Notes: generated by a model from the sequence alone, not told the origin. Positions 16,919 through 25,469 are shown, counted from the stretch's first letter. The stretch: 33,735 nucleotides of DNA from Eubacteriales bacterium (GCA_030524135.1 JAUNHA010000023.1:1-33735); one strand, 5' to 3'. A program made the numbers and translations.

Positions 16919-16935
16919 TGTGTCATTTTAAAACA
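16919..16935. promoter_or_regulatory. Operator site E, TGTGTCA-N3-TAAAACA
   Basis: Twelve of fourteen arm positions match the consensus palindrome. It lies in the leader 38 nt before the start codon at 16973, downstream of site C and half-site D. Confidence 0.45.
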
Positions 16936-16972
16936 TGAGCTTGCCTGGCAGACCATAAGGAGGGAGATTTTT

Positions 16973-18067
16973 ATGAAAAAGAGAAACATGTGGAAGACAG
17001 CCTGCATTGCGGCAGCAGCACTTATGCTTTCGGCATGCGGCAGTACCGGCTCCGAGAGTACGGCAGAAACGACCGCGGCAGCAGGAGATGCGGCAGCAGC
17101 ACAGGCGGTTAAGACGGAAGGAATTGCTGATATGAGTGGTGAGACACTGAATTTCAGCTCGGATAAGGTAGGCTCCGGATCTTACAATATCATTGTAGCA
17201 ATGTCAAAGATCCTTGAAAATGCGGGAGGCTTCCAGACGGTTAACGTAAATCCGGACAGCCCCGGCGGAATGGGTGCTCCGTATCTTTTTGCACAGGGGA
17301 CGACGGATATGGCATTCGTTAACGGTGCACCGGCAAAATGGGCAGCAGAAGAAGGCACGCTCGGCAAAGAGCCGGCAAGCGGTTACAGCGCTGCAATCGG
17401 CGGTCTCACGGCTTCCTGTTATATCAACTGTGTAACGAATGAGTTCCTTGAGAAATACGGGATCTCTACGATCGAAGAAGTATTTGAAAAGAAGCTTCCA
17501 CTTCGTATCGGCTGCTCCACGAAGGGTTCAATGGATGCAGAAGGCGCATATTTGCTGCTTGAATATTTTGGTGTAACTGAGGAAGAGTTTAAGAGCTGGG
17601 GTGGCTCTATTACGAATCAGGGCGGAGATGCAAATGCAGATGCGATCGCAGACGGACAGATCGATTTTTATATCGACCATACAACTTCTGCTTCCTCAAC
17701 CATGGCGCAGATTGCAACAACAGTTGACGTAACCTTCCTTCAGTGGGGAGATGAGCTTGTTGACTGGTTTGTAAATGAGAAGGGATTCGATTATATCAAT
17801 GTACCGGCAGATTGCTTTAAGGGCCAGACATCAGAGCTTACGCTTCCGGGGTCTCCGGACTGCCTCTTTGTCAACAGCGAGCTGAGCGATGATGTTGTAT
17901 ATGCGATCGTAAAGTGCCTGAGCGAGAACAGGGATGCACTCGTGAACGAATATAATACACTTTCCGTCTGGGATCCGGAGACATCCTGGGAAGAAACCAA
18001 GCGCGGCGGAAATCCGCTTCATCCGGGAGCAGAGAAGTATTTCAAAGAAATGGGATATATGGAATAA
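16973..18067 (+). CDS. TAXI family TRAP transporter solute-binding lipoprotein
   Basis: Extracytoplasmic receptor for the TRAP permease encoded next. It is a 364-aa protein with a lipoprotein signal (lipobox LSAC, Cys22) and then the TAXI fold: GSGSYNIIVAMSKILE near the N terminus, GAPYLFAQGTTDMAF, RIGCSTKGSMDAEG and a C-terminal HPGAEKYFKEMG. Start 16973 has AAGGAGGGAG at 16957-16966; an in-frame ATG at 16889 would add 28 residues with no signal-peptide character and would place operator E inside the gene. TAXI proteins bind organic acids such as glutamate or dicarboxylates; here the ligand is inferred to be the acid sugar consumed by the downstream enzymes. Confidence 0.92.
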   Translation: MKKRNMWKTACIAAAALMLSACGSTGSESTAETTAAAGDAAAAQAVKTEGIADMSGETLNFSSDKVGSGSYNIIVAMSKILENAGGFQTVNVNPDSPGGMGAPYLFAQGTTDMAFVNGAPAKWAAEEGTLGKEPASGYSAAIGGLTASCYINCVTNEFLEKYGISTIEEVFEKKLPLRIGCSTKGSMDAEGAYLLLEYFGVTEEEFKSWGGSITNQGGDANADAIADGQIDFYIDHTTSASSTMAQIATTVDVTFLQWGDELVDWFVNEKGFDYINVPADCFKGQTSELTLPGSPDCLFVNSELSDDVVYAIVKCLSENRDALVNEYNTLSVWDPETSWEETKRGGNPLHPGAEKYFKEMGYME

Positions 18068-18123
18068 TCCGGATACATAGCTGAAAAAAGCCGGGAATGC
18101 CGGTAAGGCAGATTGTCAGAGAA

Positions 18124-18155
18124 CGGGCCGGAGGAAGATCCATTCGGTCCGTTTT
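18124..18155 (+). terminator. Intra-operon partial terminator after the TAXI receptor gene
   Basis: CGGGCCG (18124-18130) pairs with CGGTCCG (18145-18151, one G-U), followed by TTTT. It probably reduces transcription into the permease gene so the receptor is in excess, parallel to the hairpin at 1352. Confidence 0.5.
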
Positions 18156-18186
18156 CAAATTTAATGAAAGCAGGAGGGTATGAGAA

Positions 18187-20163
18187 ATGAGCCTCGAAAA
18201 AGAAACCAAGGCGGCTTCACTCGATGAAAAGGCGAAAGCACTTGCAAATGAGCCGGATGAAGAGAGCAAAATCGCCAAAATGTTAAATCATATGCCGAAA
18301 TGGCGGTACTATTCGTTGATCGTGCTTTCGATTTTCTGGACGATTTTCCAGATTTACATTAAGATGGTACGTCCGCTGGATCCCTGGTTCCAGCTGCCGC
18401 TGCATATGTGTCTTGCACTTGTAGTTGTATGGCTTTTCAATCCGATGGTTGAGAAGTCAAAAAGTCACAACAAACTCTGGTGGATCTATGACGCATTCCT
18501 GATTGGATCAAGCGTGTTTATCTGCTGGTCATTCCTGTCAAGATCCGCAGAGCTGAACTATCGTATCTTTAATGTGGATGTGATGACGACATTGGATGTG
18601 ATTACGGCAGTGCTGCTTGTGATCAACGTTATGGAGGCGGTGCGCCGCGTTGTCAGCATGTCGCTGTTCTGGGTCATCTGCTTCTTCCTCGCTTATGCGT
18701 GGTTTGGACAGTATATTCCAGGGCTGTTCCGTTTTGCGGGACTGAGTTTCCCGAAGCTGATGGAAATCCTGATGTATGGTGAGAATGGTATTTTCGGTTC
18801 TCCGCTTGTGACTTCTCTGAATACCCTGTTTTATTTTCTGGTATTCGGTACATTTTTCTCAAACTGCGGCGGCGGCGAGGTACTGATCGACGGTGGAATG
18901 AAGCTGAGCGATAAGACCGTCGGCGGACCGGCAAAGGCAGCGGTTATCTCCTCCGGCCTTCTTGGTATGATCTCCGGTTCGGCAATCGCAAACGTTTCTA
19001 CGACAGGCGTGCTGACCATTCCACTGATGAAAAAAACCGGTTATTCTCCTGAAGAGGCGGCAGCAGTAGAGTCAGTTGCTTCTACGGGTGGACAGATCAT
19101 GCCGCCGATCATGGGCGCTGGTGCGTTTATTATGGCGGAAATCATCGGTATTCAGTACGTTAAGGTTGCGGCGGCGGCAGTACTTCCGGCGATCGCTTAT
19201 TTCCTGGCAGTATTTATTCTGGTGCATATGATTGCAAAGAAAAAAGGAATTGGTAAGGATTCCGGTGTGCATTATGAAGGAAAACCGATTCTGCCGCGTG
19301 TTTACCGCCTGCTTCCGATTATTGCACTTGTTGTTCTGATCATCATGGGCTATTCCCTCCCGAGAAGTGCAATGTACTGTACAGTATTTGCAATTATCAT
19401 TGCTCAGCTTTCAGCTGATACGCGTATGAGCTTTAAGAAGCTTCTGCAGACCCTGATGGAGGGTGTTCGTCAGGCGGCAAATATTGCTATTCCGACTGCG
19501 GCCTGTGGAATTATGATCGGTATTGTTGTAAATTCAGGCGTTGCGGTTAAGATTGCAAAACTGATCGGCAATTCCGGCGAGAGCGGACTTTTCCTGGCGC
19601 TTATGATCGCGGCGATTGGCTGCCTGCTGCTTGGTATGGCGCTTCCGACGGTTGCGGCATATCTGATTGCAAATACGTTGTTCTGTTCTGCGATTCAGGG
19701 TCTTGGTATCAGTGCGCTTGTTGCAAATATGTTCATTTTCTACTTCGGCGTTGTAGCACAGATCACACCGCCGGTATGCCTTGCCTCCTTTACTGCGGCG
19801 GGTATTGCCGGGGCAAGTGCATGGAAGACAGGATGGAAGGCCTTTAGTTTTGCCATTACCGCCTTTATCGTACCGTTTGCATTTGTTTACCGTCCTGCGA
19901 TTCTGCTGGAGGGGGCCATTACTGAAATTCTCATCGCATACGGAGTTGTTATCATTGCGACCTATCTGCTTGCCTGCGGTATTGCCGGTTATCTTATGAG
20001 ACCGATCAGACAATGGGAGCGTATTGCCTGCTATGTGATTGCGTTTGTATTCATCATGCCGGGAAGCATGAGCGACATTATTGGCCTTGTGGGCTGTGCA
20101 GTGATCTGTGCATACTGTTTCATGACGGCTAAGGCGCAGAAGGTAAAGGCAGAGACAGCCTGA
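18187..20163 (+). CDS. TRAP transporter fused permease (DctQM-type, TAXI system)
   Basis: A 658-aa integral membrane protein that combines the small (Q, about residues 40-190) and large (M) TRAP subunits, the arrangement usual for TAXI systems. It uses an ion gradient, not ATP, to take up the ligand delivered by the binding lipoprotein. M-domain landmarks are present: SGLLGMISGSAIANVSTTGVLTIP, ASTGGQIMPPIMGAGAF, and GMALPTVAAYL followed by AQITPPVCLASFTAAGIA. About 16 hydrophobic segments are visible. GCAGGAGGG precedes the ATG at 18187. It lies 119 nt after the receptor gene and is followed by the catabolic genes. Confidence 0.93.
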   Translation: MSLEKETKAASLDEKAKALANEPDEESKIAKMLNHMPKWRYYSLIVLSIFWTIFQIYIKMVRPLDPWFQLPLHMCLALVVVWLFNPMVEKSKSHNKLWWIYDAFLIGSSVFICWSFLSRSAELNYRIFNVDVMTTLDVITAVLLVINVMEAVRRVVSMSLFWVICFFLAYAWFGQYIPGLFRFAGLSFPKLMEILMYGENGIFGSPLVTSLNTLFYFLVFGTFFSNCGGGEVLIDGGMKLSDKTVGGPAKAAVISSGLLGMISGSAIANVSTTGVLTIPLMKKTGYSPEEAAAVESVASTGGQIMPPIMGAGAFIMAEIIGIQYVKVAAAAVLPAIAYFLAVFILVHMIAKKKGIGKDSGVHYEGKPILPRVYRLLPIIALVVLIIMGYSLPRSAMYCTVFAIIIAQLSADTRMSFKKLLQTLMEGVRQAANIAIPTAACGIMIGIVVNSGVAVKIAKLIGNSGESGLFLALMIAAIGCLLLGMALPTVAAYLIANTLFCSAIQGLGISALVANMFIFYFGVVAQITPPVCLASFTAAGIAGASAWKTGWKAFSFAITAFIVPFAFVYRPAILLEGAITEILIAYGVVIIATYLLACGIAGYLMRPIRQWERIACYVIAFVFIMPGSMSDIIGLVGCAVICAYCFMTAKAQKVKAETA

Positions 20164-20213
20164 ACAGGCAAGGAATTTTATTCCCTGAAATCTGGAAAGA
20201 GAGGAACGCTGAG

Positions 20214-20657
20214 ATGATTATAGATCGTCTGGAATATGCAGCACAGTATCAGAACGTCCTGCCGCATCTTATGGATGCCGTTGCGTTCATCAAAGAGAAT
20301 CCAAATCCCGGGCCCGGAAAGCACACCTTTCCGGGCGGGTACCTGATGCAGCAGTCGGGTGAAACGCGTGCGCTTTCAGATGGAGATTACGAGGCACACC
20401 GGGAGTATATAGACGTACAGCTTCTGATGGAAGGCAGCGAGTATCTGCTCTGGAATCGCTTGGAAAATATGAAGGAGACGGTACCTTATGATCGGGAAAA
20501 GGATAAGCATGCCATTACTGGAGACGGAAGTCTTCTGGAGCTTCGTCCCGGAATGTTTGCCGTGCTGTATCCGGAGGATGCACATAAAGCCTGCAGGCAT
20601 CCTGAAGGCGCTCTGCCTTCACATTACGAAAAATTTGTTATTAAACTGAAGTTGTAA
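20214..20657 (+). CDS. YhcH/YjgK/YiaL family cupin-like protein (DUF386)
   Basis: A 147-aa single-domain protein of a family found in many sugar-acid and sialic-acid gene clusters. Family motifs visible are GKHTFPGGYLM, the EAHREYIDVQ metal-site segment with LLMEGSEY, and the late MFAVLYPEDAHKACRH. Members are proposed to be anomerases or isomerases of sugars; some are fused to or named as beta-galactosidase beta subunits. The specific reaction here is unknown. It lies 5 nt upstream of the kinase gene, so it is tightly co-expressed with it, suggesting work on the incoming sugar acid or its lactone. Confidence 0.85.
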   Translation: MIIDRLEYAAQYQNVLPHLMDAVAFIKENPNPGPGKHTFPGGYLMQQSGETRALSDGDYEAHREYIDVQLLMEGSEYLLWNRLENMKETVPYDREKDKHAITGDGSLLELRPGMFAVLYPEDAHKACRHPEGALPSHYEKFVIKLKL

Positions 20658-20662
20658 CGGGA

Positions 20663-21952
20663 ATGACTATGGTTAAACTTTTGATTATTGCGGACGATTT
20701 TACCGGCGCTTTGGACACAGGCGTGCAGTTTGCAGCAGCCGGCGCCGGAACGCGTGTACTGACCGGAGAGCTTCCGGACTGCAGCAGGCTGTCCGGTGAG
20801 ATCGAAGTTTTGGTCCTGAATGCCGAGACGAGGCATCTTTCAGGCGGGGAAGCTTATGCGATTGTGTATCGGGCCGTGCGCCGTGCAAAAGAGGCCGGTG
20901 TTCCGTGTATTTACAAAAAAACAGATTCGGCGCTTCGCGGTAATATCGGTGCAGAGCTTGCAGCAGTTTATGATGCAGGCGGAGAGAAAAGGCTTCATTT
21001 TCTTCCGGCTTTTCCGCAGATGGGACGCACAACCAGAAATGCGGTGCATTATATAGATGGTATTCCAGTCAACGAGAGTGTTTTCGGAAAAGATCCGTTT
21101 GAACCGGTAAAACATGCGAGTGTCCTGGAAATTATTGCCGAACAGACGGCAATTGTGCAGCATCCGATGGGGGCTTCTCTTATGAATGACGAAGCGCTGC
21201 CTGAAGGGATCCTGGTTTATGACAGTGAAAATGTGCATCAGATGCGAAACATTGCAAAATGTCTGCAGGAGAGAAATGAACTCATTTGCTGTGCGGGATG
21301 TGCGGGGTTTGCTTCAGTTCTTGCAGGGCTTTTGGGACTTTGCGGCACACAGCCCAAGCTGCCGGTTCTGACACCGCGTCTTCTGGTCGCATGCGGCAGT
21401 GTTAATCCGATCACAGTCGCCCAGCTTGACGAGGCGGAGGCAAAGGGCGTTACACGCATACGGCTTACCGCAGAGCAGAAGCTCGATCCTGCCTGGTACA
21501 GGAGCGCCGAAGCGAAGATGCTGATATCCGAATGGCATCAGGGCTGTGAGCGTGAGGGCATCCTGATCCTCGATTCAAATGATCCGCCTGAGAGCCTGGA
21601 AACCAGAGACTATGTATTCGAACACAATATTACACTGAAAGAACTCAGGCTTGCAATTTCGCGTACAATCGGACATATCGTTAAGGATCTTCTCGATGAT
21701 GGTCTTAATGCAACCATGATGATCACGGGTGGTGATACCCTGCTCGGATTCATGCAGTATATAGGTGTGACAGAGCTTGAACCGATCTGTGAAATTGAGC
21801 AGGGAGCGGTACTGTTTGCATTTAGATATAAGGAATGCAGCTATCATGTTATTTCGAAGTCAGGGGGATTTGGGAAGACATCCTTTTTAAAGGATCTTCA
21901 TCAGAAGCTTCTGATCATGCAGGAGGAGAAAATCAATGCTGAAGCAATATAA
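20663..21952 (+). CDS. Four-carbon acid sugar kinase (DUF1537 family, OtnK/DtnK/DenK-like)
   Basis: A 429-aa ATP-dependent kinase of the family that phosphorylates D-threonate, D-erythronate or 3-oxo-tetronates. The N-terminal substrate domain carries IIADDFTGALDTG and the YKKTDSALRGN motif; the C-terminal nucleotide domain has LLVACGSVNPITVAQ, MITGGDTLLGFM and KSGGFG. Paired with the PdxA2-type dehydrogenase at the end of this operon, it matches the described tetronate route in which the 4-phospho-acid is oxidised and decarboxylated to DHAP. The stop overlaps the alcohol dehydrogenase start by 17 nt. A second ATG six bases downstream could also be used. Stereochemistry of the substrate cannot be told. 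Confidence 0.9.
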   Translation: MTMVKLLIIADDFTGALDTGVQFAAAGAGTRVLTGELPDCSRLSGEIEVLVLNAETRHLSGGEAYAIVYRAVRRAKEAGVPCIYKKTDSALRGNIGAELAAVYDAGGEKRLHFLPAFPQMGRTTRNAVHYIDGIPVNESVFGKDPFEPVKHASVLEIIAEQTAIVQHPMGASLMNDEALPEGILVYDSENVHQMRNIAKCLQERNELICCAGCAGFASVLAGLLGLCGTQPKLPVLTPRLLVACGSVNPITVAQLDEAEAKGVTRIRLTAEQKLDPAWYRSAEAKMLISEWHQGCEREGILILDSNDPPESLETRDYVFEHNITLKELRLAISRTIGHIVKDLLDDGLNATMMITGGDTLLGFMQYIGVTELEPICEIEQGAVLFAFRYKECSYHVISKSGGFGKTSFLKDLHQKLLIMQEEKINAEAI

Positions 21953-23096
21953 TCTGAAAATGCCGCACGCAGTTTACGGAGGTGAAGATGCGATCGGGAA
22001 GATCACGGAGATCCTGAGAACGGTTCATGCTAAGCGGGTGGCGATTTTTACTGATAAAGGAATAGAAGCCTGCGGCCTTCTGGAGCTTCCGGAGACAGCG
22101 GTAAAGGAAAGCGGTGCGGATTACTATATTCTGGACGATCTTCCCGCAGAACCATCTTATATGGCTGTACAGAAAATCATCGACAGCTTTAAAGAGAGCG
22201 GCGCGGATATGATCGTGGCATGCGGCGGCGGTTCTGTCATGGATGCGGCAAAGTTGGCGAGTGTGCTCGCGACTGATGAATATGGAGTAAAAGAGCTTCT
22301 TGATGATCCTGGCCGCGCAAAGAAATGTGTGCCAATGATACTGATTCCGACAACCGCGGGAACAGGCGCGGAGGTAACGCCCAATGCCATTGTTGCCGTT
22401 CCGGAGAAGGAATTGAAAGTGGGAATCGTCAATGAGCATATGATTGCGGATTATGTGATTCTGGATGCCCGGATGATTAAAAATCTGCCGCGTAAGATTG
22501 CGGCAGCGACCGGTGTGGATGCTCTGGCGCACTGTATAGAATGTTTTACCGGAAACAAGGCAAATTCATTCAGTGATCTTTATGCGCTGGAGGGGCTTGA
22601 TCTGATCCTGAATAATATTGAAGATGCCTGTGATGATCCGGAGAACATGAAAGCAAAAAACAGAATGCAGATCGCGGCATACTACGGTGGGCTGGCAATT
22701 ACGGCTTCCGGAACGACGGCAGTCCATGCGCTGAGCTATCCGCTCGGCGGAAAGTATCATATTGCACATGGCGTTTCAAATGCAATTCTGCTTGCCCCTG
22801 TAATGCGTTTTAATGAGCCGTCCTGCCGCGACAGGCTTGCGATTGTGTACGACCGCTGCTGTCACGGTGAAAAGCGCTGCAAAACAGATGAAGAAAAGAG
22901 TGCGTGGGTGATCGCGCGTCTTGAGGAAATAGTAAGGCATCTGGATATCCCCGCAAGCCTTAAAGAGTTCGGCGTGCCGAAAGAAGATCTTAACGGTCTT
23001 GTGGAAGCAGGTATGCAGGTGCAGCGGCTTCTTGTGAATAATCCAAGAGAACTGACACCGGAGGATGCCGAAAAACTGTATCTGGAAATTATGTAA
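21936..23096 (+). CDS. Iron-containing alcohol dehydrogenase (type III)
   Basis: A 386-aa NAD(P)-dependent dehydrogenase or aldehyde reductase. NAD-binding GGGSVMDAAK and the PTTAGTGAEVTPNAIV segment are intact. Metal ligands are visible as the Asp/His in VDALAHCIECFTG and the two His residues in HALSYPLGGKYHIAHG. AGGAGG upstream lies inside the kinase gene, so translation is coupled to the kinase. It is not needed for the kinase + PdxA2 route, which suggests that it reduces an aldehyde made by the DapA-family lyase next door, or oxidises an alcohol group of the substrate. That role is an inference. Confidence 0.9.
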   Translation: MLKQYNLKMPHAVYGGEDAIGKITEILRTVHAKRVAIFTDKGIEACGLLELPETAVKESGADYYILDDLPAEPSYMAVQKIIDSFKESGADMIVACGGGSVMDAAKLASVLATDEYGVKELLDDPGRAKKCVPMILIPTTAGTGAEVTPNAIVAVPEKELKVGIVNEHMIADYVILDARMIKNLPRKIAAATGVDALAHCIECFTGNKANSFSDLYALEGLDLILNNIEDACDDPENMKAKNRMQIAAYYGGLAITASGTTAVHALSYPLGGKYHIAHGVSNAILLAPVMRFNEPSCRDRLAIVYDRCCHGEKRCKTDEEKSAWVIARLEEIVRHLDIPASLKEFGVPKEDLNGLVEAGMQVQRLLVNNPRELTPEDAEKLYLEIM

Positions 23097-23115
23097 TAGG
23101 AAAAGGAGTTAAAGT

Positions 23116-24021
23116 ATGAAGCAGGTAGCAATCAAGGGAATTATTCCGCCAATCATCACTCCGATGAATGAAGACGAGAGTATTAATGTTACAGAACTTA
23201 AAAATCAGGTAAACCGGCAGATCGATGCGGGCGTTCATGCATTGTTCTGTTTCGGCACAAATGGAGAAGGTTATATTCTGGATGCAAAGGAAAAACAGCT
23301 TGTACTGGAGACTGTCGTTGAAGAAACCAACGGCCGCGTTCCGGTTTATGCGGGAACAGGCTGCATTTCTACGAAAGAAACAATCGAACAGAGCAAAATG
23401 GCAATGGCGGCCGGTGCGGATGTGCTGAGCATTATCACACCAAGCTTTGCGCAAGCCAGCCAGAATGAAATTTATACGCATTACTGCAGAGTTGCCGAGG
23501 CGGTAGACATGCCAATCGTACTTTATAATATTCCTGCGCGTACGGGAAATGCGATCGCGCCGGAGACGGTCGGACGTCTGGCAGCGGTTGAAAACATTGT
23601 TGGAGCAAAGGATTCCTCCGGAAATTTTGCGAATATGCTCGGCTATATCAGTGCCGGAAAACAGGCTGATCCGAATTTCGCAGTACTTTCAGGAAATGAT
23701 CAGCTTATTATCTGGGCGCTTCTTGCGGGCGGTACAGGAGGTATTGCAGGCTGTGCAAATGTCTATCCTGAGACGATGTCTTCTATCTATGACCTGTTTG
23801 TGGAAGGCAAGGTTGAAGAAGCAAGAGTTGTAAATGAGAGCATTGCATCGTTTCGCGCCTGCTTTAAGTATGGTAACCCGAATACGATCGTCAAAACCGC
23901 GGTGGCGCTGCTCGGCTATCCGGTCGGTAAGTGCCGCGCACCGTTCAATCAGGTTTCAGAGGAGGGAATTGCAGCGATCAGAAGGGTACTTGAGACAAAC
24001 GCCGCAAATGGCATGAAATAA
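23116..24021 (+). CDS. DapA/NanA-family Schiff-base aldolase or lyase (not the biosynthetic DapA)
   Basis: A 301-aa class I aldolase of the dihydrodipicolinate synthase superfamily. The Schiff-base Lys is in GAKDSSGNF and the catalytic Tyr in LYNIPARTGN; the N-terminal GTNGEGY replaces the GTTGES type seen in true DapA. A second DapA homologue, with riboswitch and dapB partners, is encoded at 27978, so this copy is probably catabolic. Likely activities are cleavage of a 2-keto-3-deoxy acid to pyruvate plus an aldehyde, or a related dehydration. The alcohol dehydrogenase upstream could handle the aldehyde. AAAGGAG precedes the ATG. Confidence 0.88.
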   Translation: MKQVAIKGIIPPIITPMNEDESINVTELKNQVNRQIDAGVHALFCFGTNGEGYILDAKEKQLVLETVVEETNGRVPVYAGTGCISTKETIEQSKMAMAAGADVLSIITPSFAQASQNEIYTHYCRVAEAVDMPIVLYNIPARTGNAIAPETVGRLAAVENIVGAKDSSGNFANMLGYISAGKQADPNFAVLSGNDQLIIWALLAGGTGGIAGCANVYPETMSSIYDLFVEGKVEEARVVNESIASFRACFKYGNPNTIVKTAVALLGYPVGKCRAPFNQVSEEGIAAIRRVLETNAANGMK

Positions 24022-24045
24022 GCAAACGGAAGGATGGAACACAAG

Positions 24046-25119
24046 ATGAAACAAATTCCAATCGTTGGCATTACGATGGGAGATCCGGCGGGAAACGGAC
24101 CAGAGATTACAGTCAAGGCACTGGCGCATACGGATGTTTATGAACGCGTTCGTCCGCTGGTTGTGGGGGATGCAAAAATCATCGAACAGGCAGCGCGGCT
24201 TGTTGGCCGTGAAGATATCAGAATTCACAGATGTGAAACAGTTTCGGATGCAGAATTTAAACCGGGTATCATCGATGTACTGCATATGGAACTCATTCCG
24301 GATATCTCAAAATTTAAACTGGCTACGGTCAGCAAAGAAGGCGGTATGGCTGCATTTCAATGCGTGCGCAAGGTAATAGAGCTGGCGATGGCAGGAGAAA
24401 TCGATGCCACCTGTACAAATGCGCTGAATAAGGAAGCTATGAATATGGCGCTTCTTGCAGACGGCGGTGCACGGTCTGACGGACACACACATTTTGACGG
24501 TCATACGGAAATATATGCTACCTATACGGGAACGAAACGTTATACGATGATGCTTGCACATCATGATCTGCGCGTTGTTCATGTATCGACACACTGTGCG
24601 CTCCGCGAAGCCTGCGACCGTGTTAAGAAGGCGCGGGTGCTGGAAGTGATTGAGCTTGCGTATCAGGCTTGCCGCGGAATGGGAATTGAAGCCCCGCGCG
24701 TAGCAGTCGCAGGTCTGAATCCACACTGTGGTGAGGGCGGTCTGTTTGGGCGCGAAGAGATTGAAGAAATCACTCCGGCAATCGAAGCGGCGAAAGCAAA
24801 AGGAATCAATGCGATCGGACCGGTTCCTCCGGATTCAGTCTTCAGTGAAGGTCTGGGAGGCTGGTATGATATTATCGTCTGCATGTATCATGATCAGGGA
24901 CATATTCCGCTTAAGACAGTCGGTTTTGTCTATGACCGTGATAAAAAAGAATGGAAAGCAGTCGAGGGTGTCAATATCACGCTGGGGCTTCCGATTATCC
25001 GTACAAGCGTTGATCACGGTACGGGTTTTGCGCTTGTTGGAACAGGAAAAAGTAATGAGCTGAGCCTTCTTAATGCGATTGATTACGCTGCGCGCATGGC
25101 CGGCGGAAAAAAATCTTAA
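24046..25119 (+). CDS. PdxA2-type 4-phospho-D-threonate/erythronate dehydrogenase
   Basis: A member of the PdxA family (about 357 aa) that oxidises a 4-phospho-2,3-dihydroxy acid with NAD and decarboxylates it, giving DHAP in the tetronate route. Family landmarks are ITMGDPAGNGPEI, the SDGHTHFDGHTE metal-binding stretch, CMYHDQGHIPLKTV and VDHGTGFALVG. In context with the DUF1537 kinase, it is the catabolic paralogue and not vitamin B6 biosynthesis. Start 24046 is preferred: GGAAGG at 24028-24033 abuts an alternative ATG at 24034, leaving no spacing, and conserved sequence begins at MKQIPIVGITMG. Last gene before a strong terminator. Confidence 0.92.
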   Translation: MKQIPIVGITMGDPAGNGPEITVKALAHTDVYERVRPLVVGDAKIIEQAARLVGREDIRIHRCETVSDAEFKPGIIDVLHMELIPDISKFKLATVSKEGGMAAFQCVRKVIELAMAGEIDATCTNALNKEAMNMALLADGGARSDGHTHFDGHTEIYATYTGTKRYTMMLAHHDLRVVHVSTHCALREACDRVKKARVLEVIELAYQACRGMGIEAPRVAVAGLNPHCGEGGLFGREEIEEITPAIEAAKAKGINAIGPVPPDSVFSEGLGGWYDIIVCMYHDQGHIPLKTVGFVYDRDKKEWKAVEGVNITLGLPIIRTSVDHGTGFALVGTGKSNELSLLNAIDYAARMAGGKKS

Positions 25120-25139
25120 AAACGGATCATTGAGATACT

Positions 25140-25204
25140 AAAATGCTCCTTTTCAGGCGGCAGGTTTTGTGTTTTTGCCTGTCTGCCCGGAAAGGAGCAT
25201 TTTT
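25140..25204 (+). terminator. Strong terminator of the acid-sugar operon
   Basis: AAATGCTCCTTT (25141-25152) pairs with AAAGGAGCATTT (25191-25202), and GGCGGCAGG continues inward against CCTGTCTGCC, followed by a T-run. It closes the cluster that begins at 15806. Confidence 0.9.
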
Positions 25205-25233
25205 ACTGGACATCCAGTAAGGAGGGTATTTTC

Positions 25234-25335
25234 ATGCGCTATAATTATGAATTCAAACGAAAGTGTGTAGATATTAGCAGGGGAAAGGAAGAACTAAAAA
25301 TCACAGAAGAGGAAACCTCTCCATATGATTATTGA
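25234..25335 (+). pseudogene. Transposase N-terminal remnant
   Basis: An ATG behind AAGGAGGG opens 33 codons beginning MRYNYEFKRKCVDI, which resembles the N-terminal end of helix-turn-helix transposases common in Lachnospiraceae. Similarity ends after about 12 residues and a stop occurs at 25333-25335. I read it as a deletion remnant. The family is named from memory of such N termini and should be checked. Confidence 0.45.
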
Positions 25336-25462
25336 TTGTGGCAATAATGTTCGCTTCGTTCTTGTTTTTTACAGACAAAAATTCCAGATCATCATAGTAT
25401 CCACCGCTTTCGGGTTTGAAATTACCTGCTGCATCGTATTCATGCGCTTTTATACAGACCAT
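25301..25462 (-). CDS. Possible 53-residue protein or gene fragment, unknown
   Basis: On the minus strand an ATG at 25462 opens 53 codons with protein-like composition (MVCIKAHEYDAAGNFKPESG, then GGYYDDLEFL and ANIIATINNHMERF). A weak GGAG lies upstream at unusually long spacing. It overlaps the transposase remnant head-on at its end. I do not recognise a family. It could be the decayed end of a larger gene or chance coding potential. Confidence 0.25.
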   Translation of the reverse strand: MVCIKAHEYDAAGNFKPESGGYYDDLEFLSVKNKNEANIIATINNHMERFPLL

Positions 25463-25469
25463 ATTGCAG

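Noticed and set aside
16861..16960. Sigma-54 promoter before the TAXI gene (TGGCA near 16890 followed by a G-rich block)
   Set aside because: The invariant GC of the -12 element is missing at the right spacing, and the local regulator lacks the sigma-54 contact motif.
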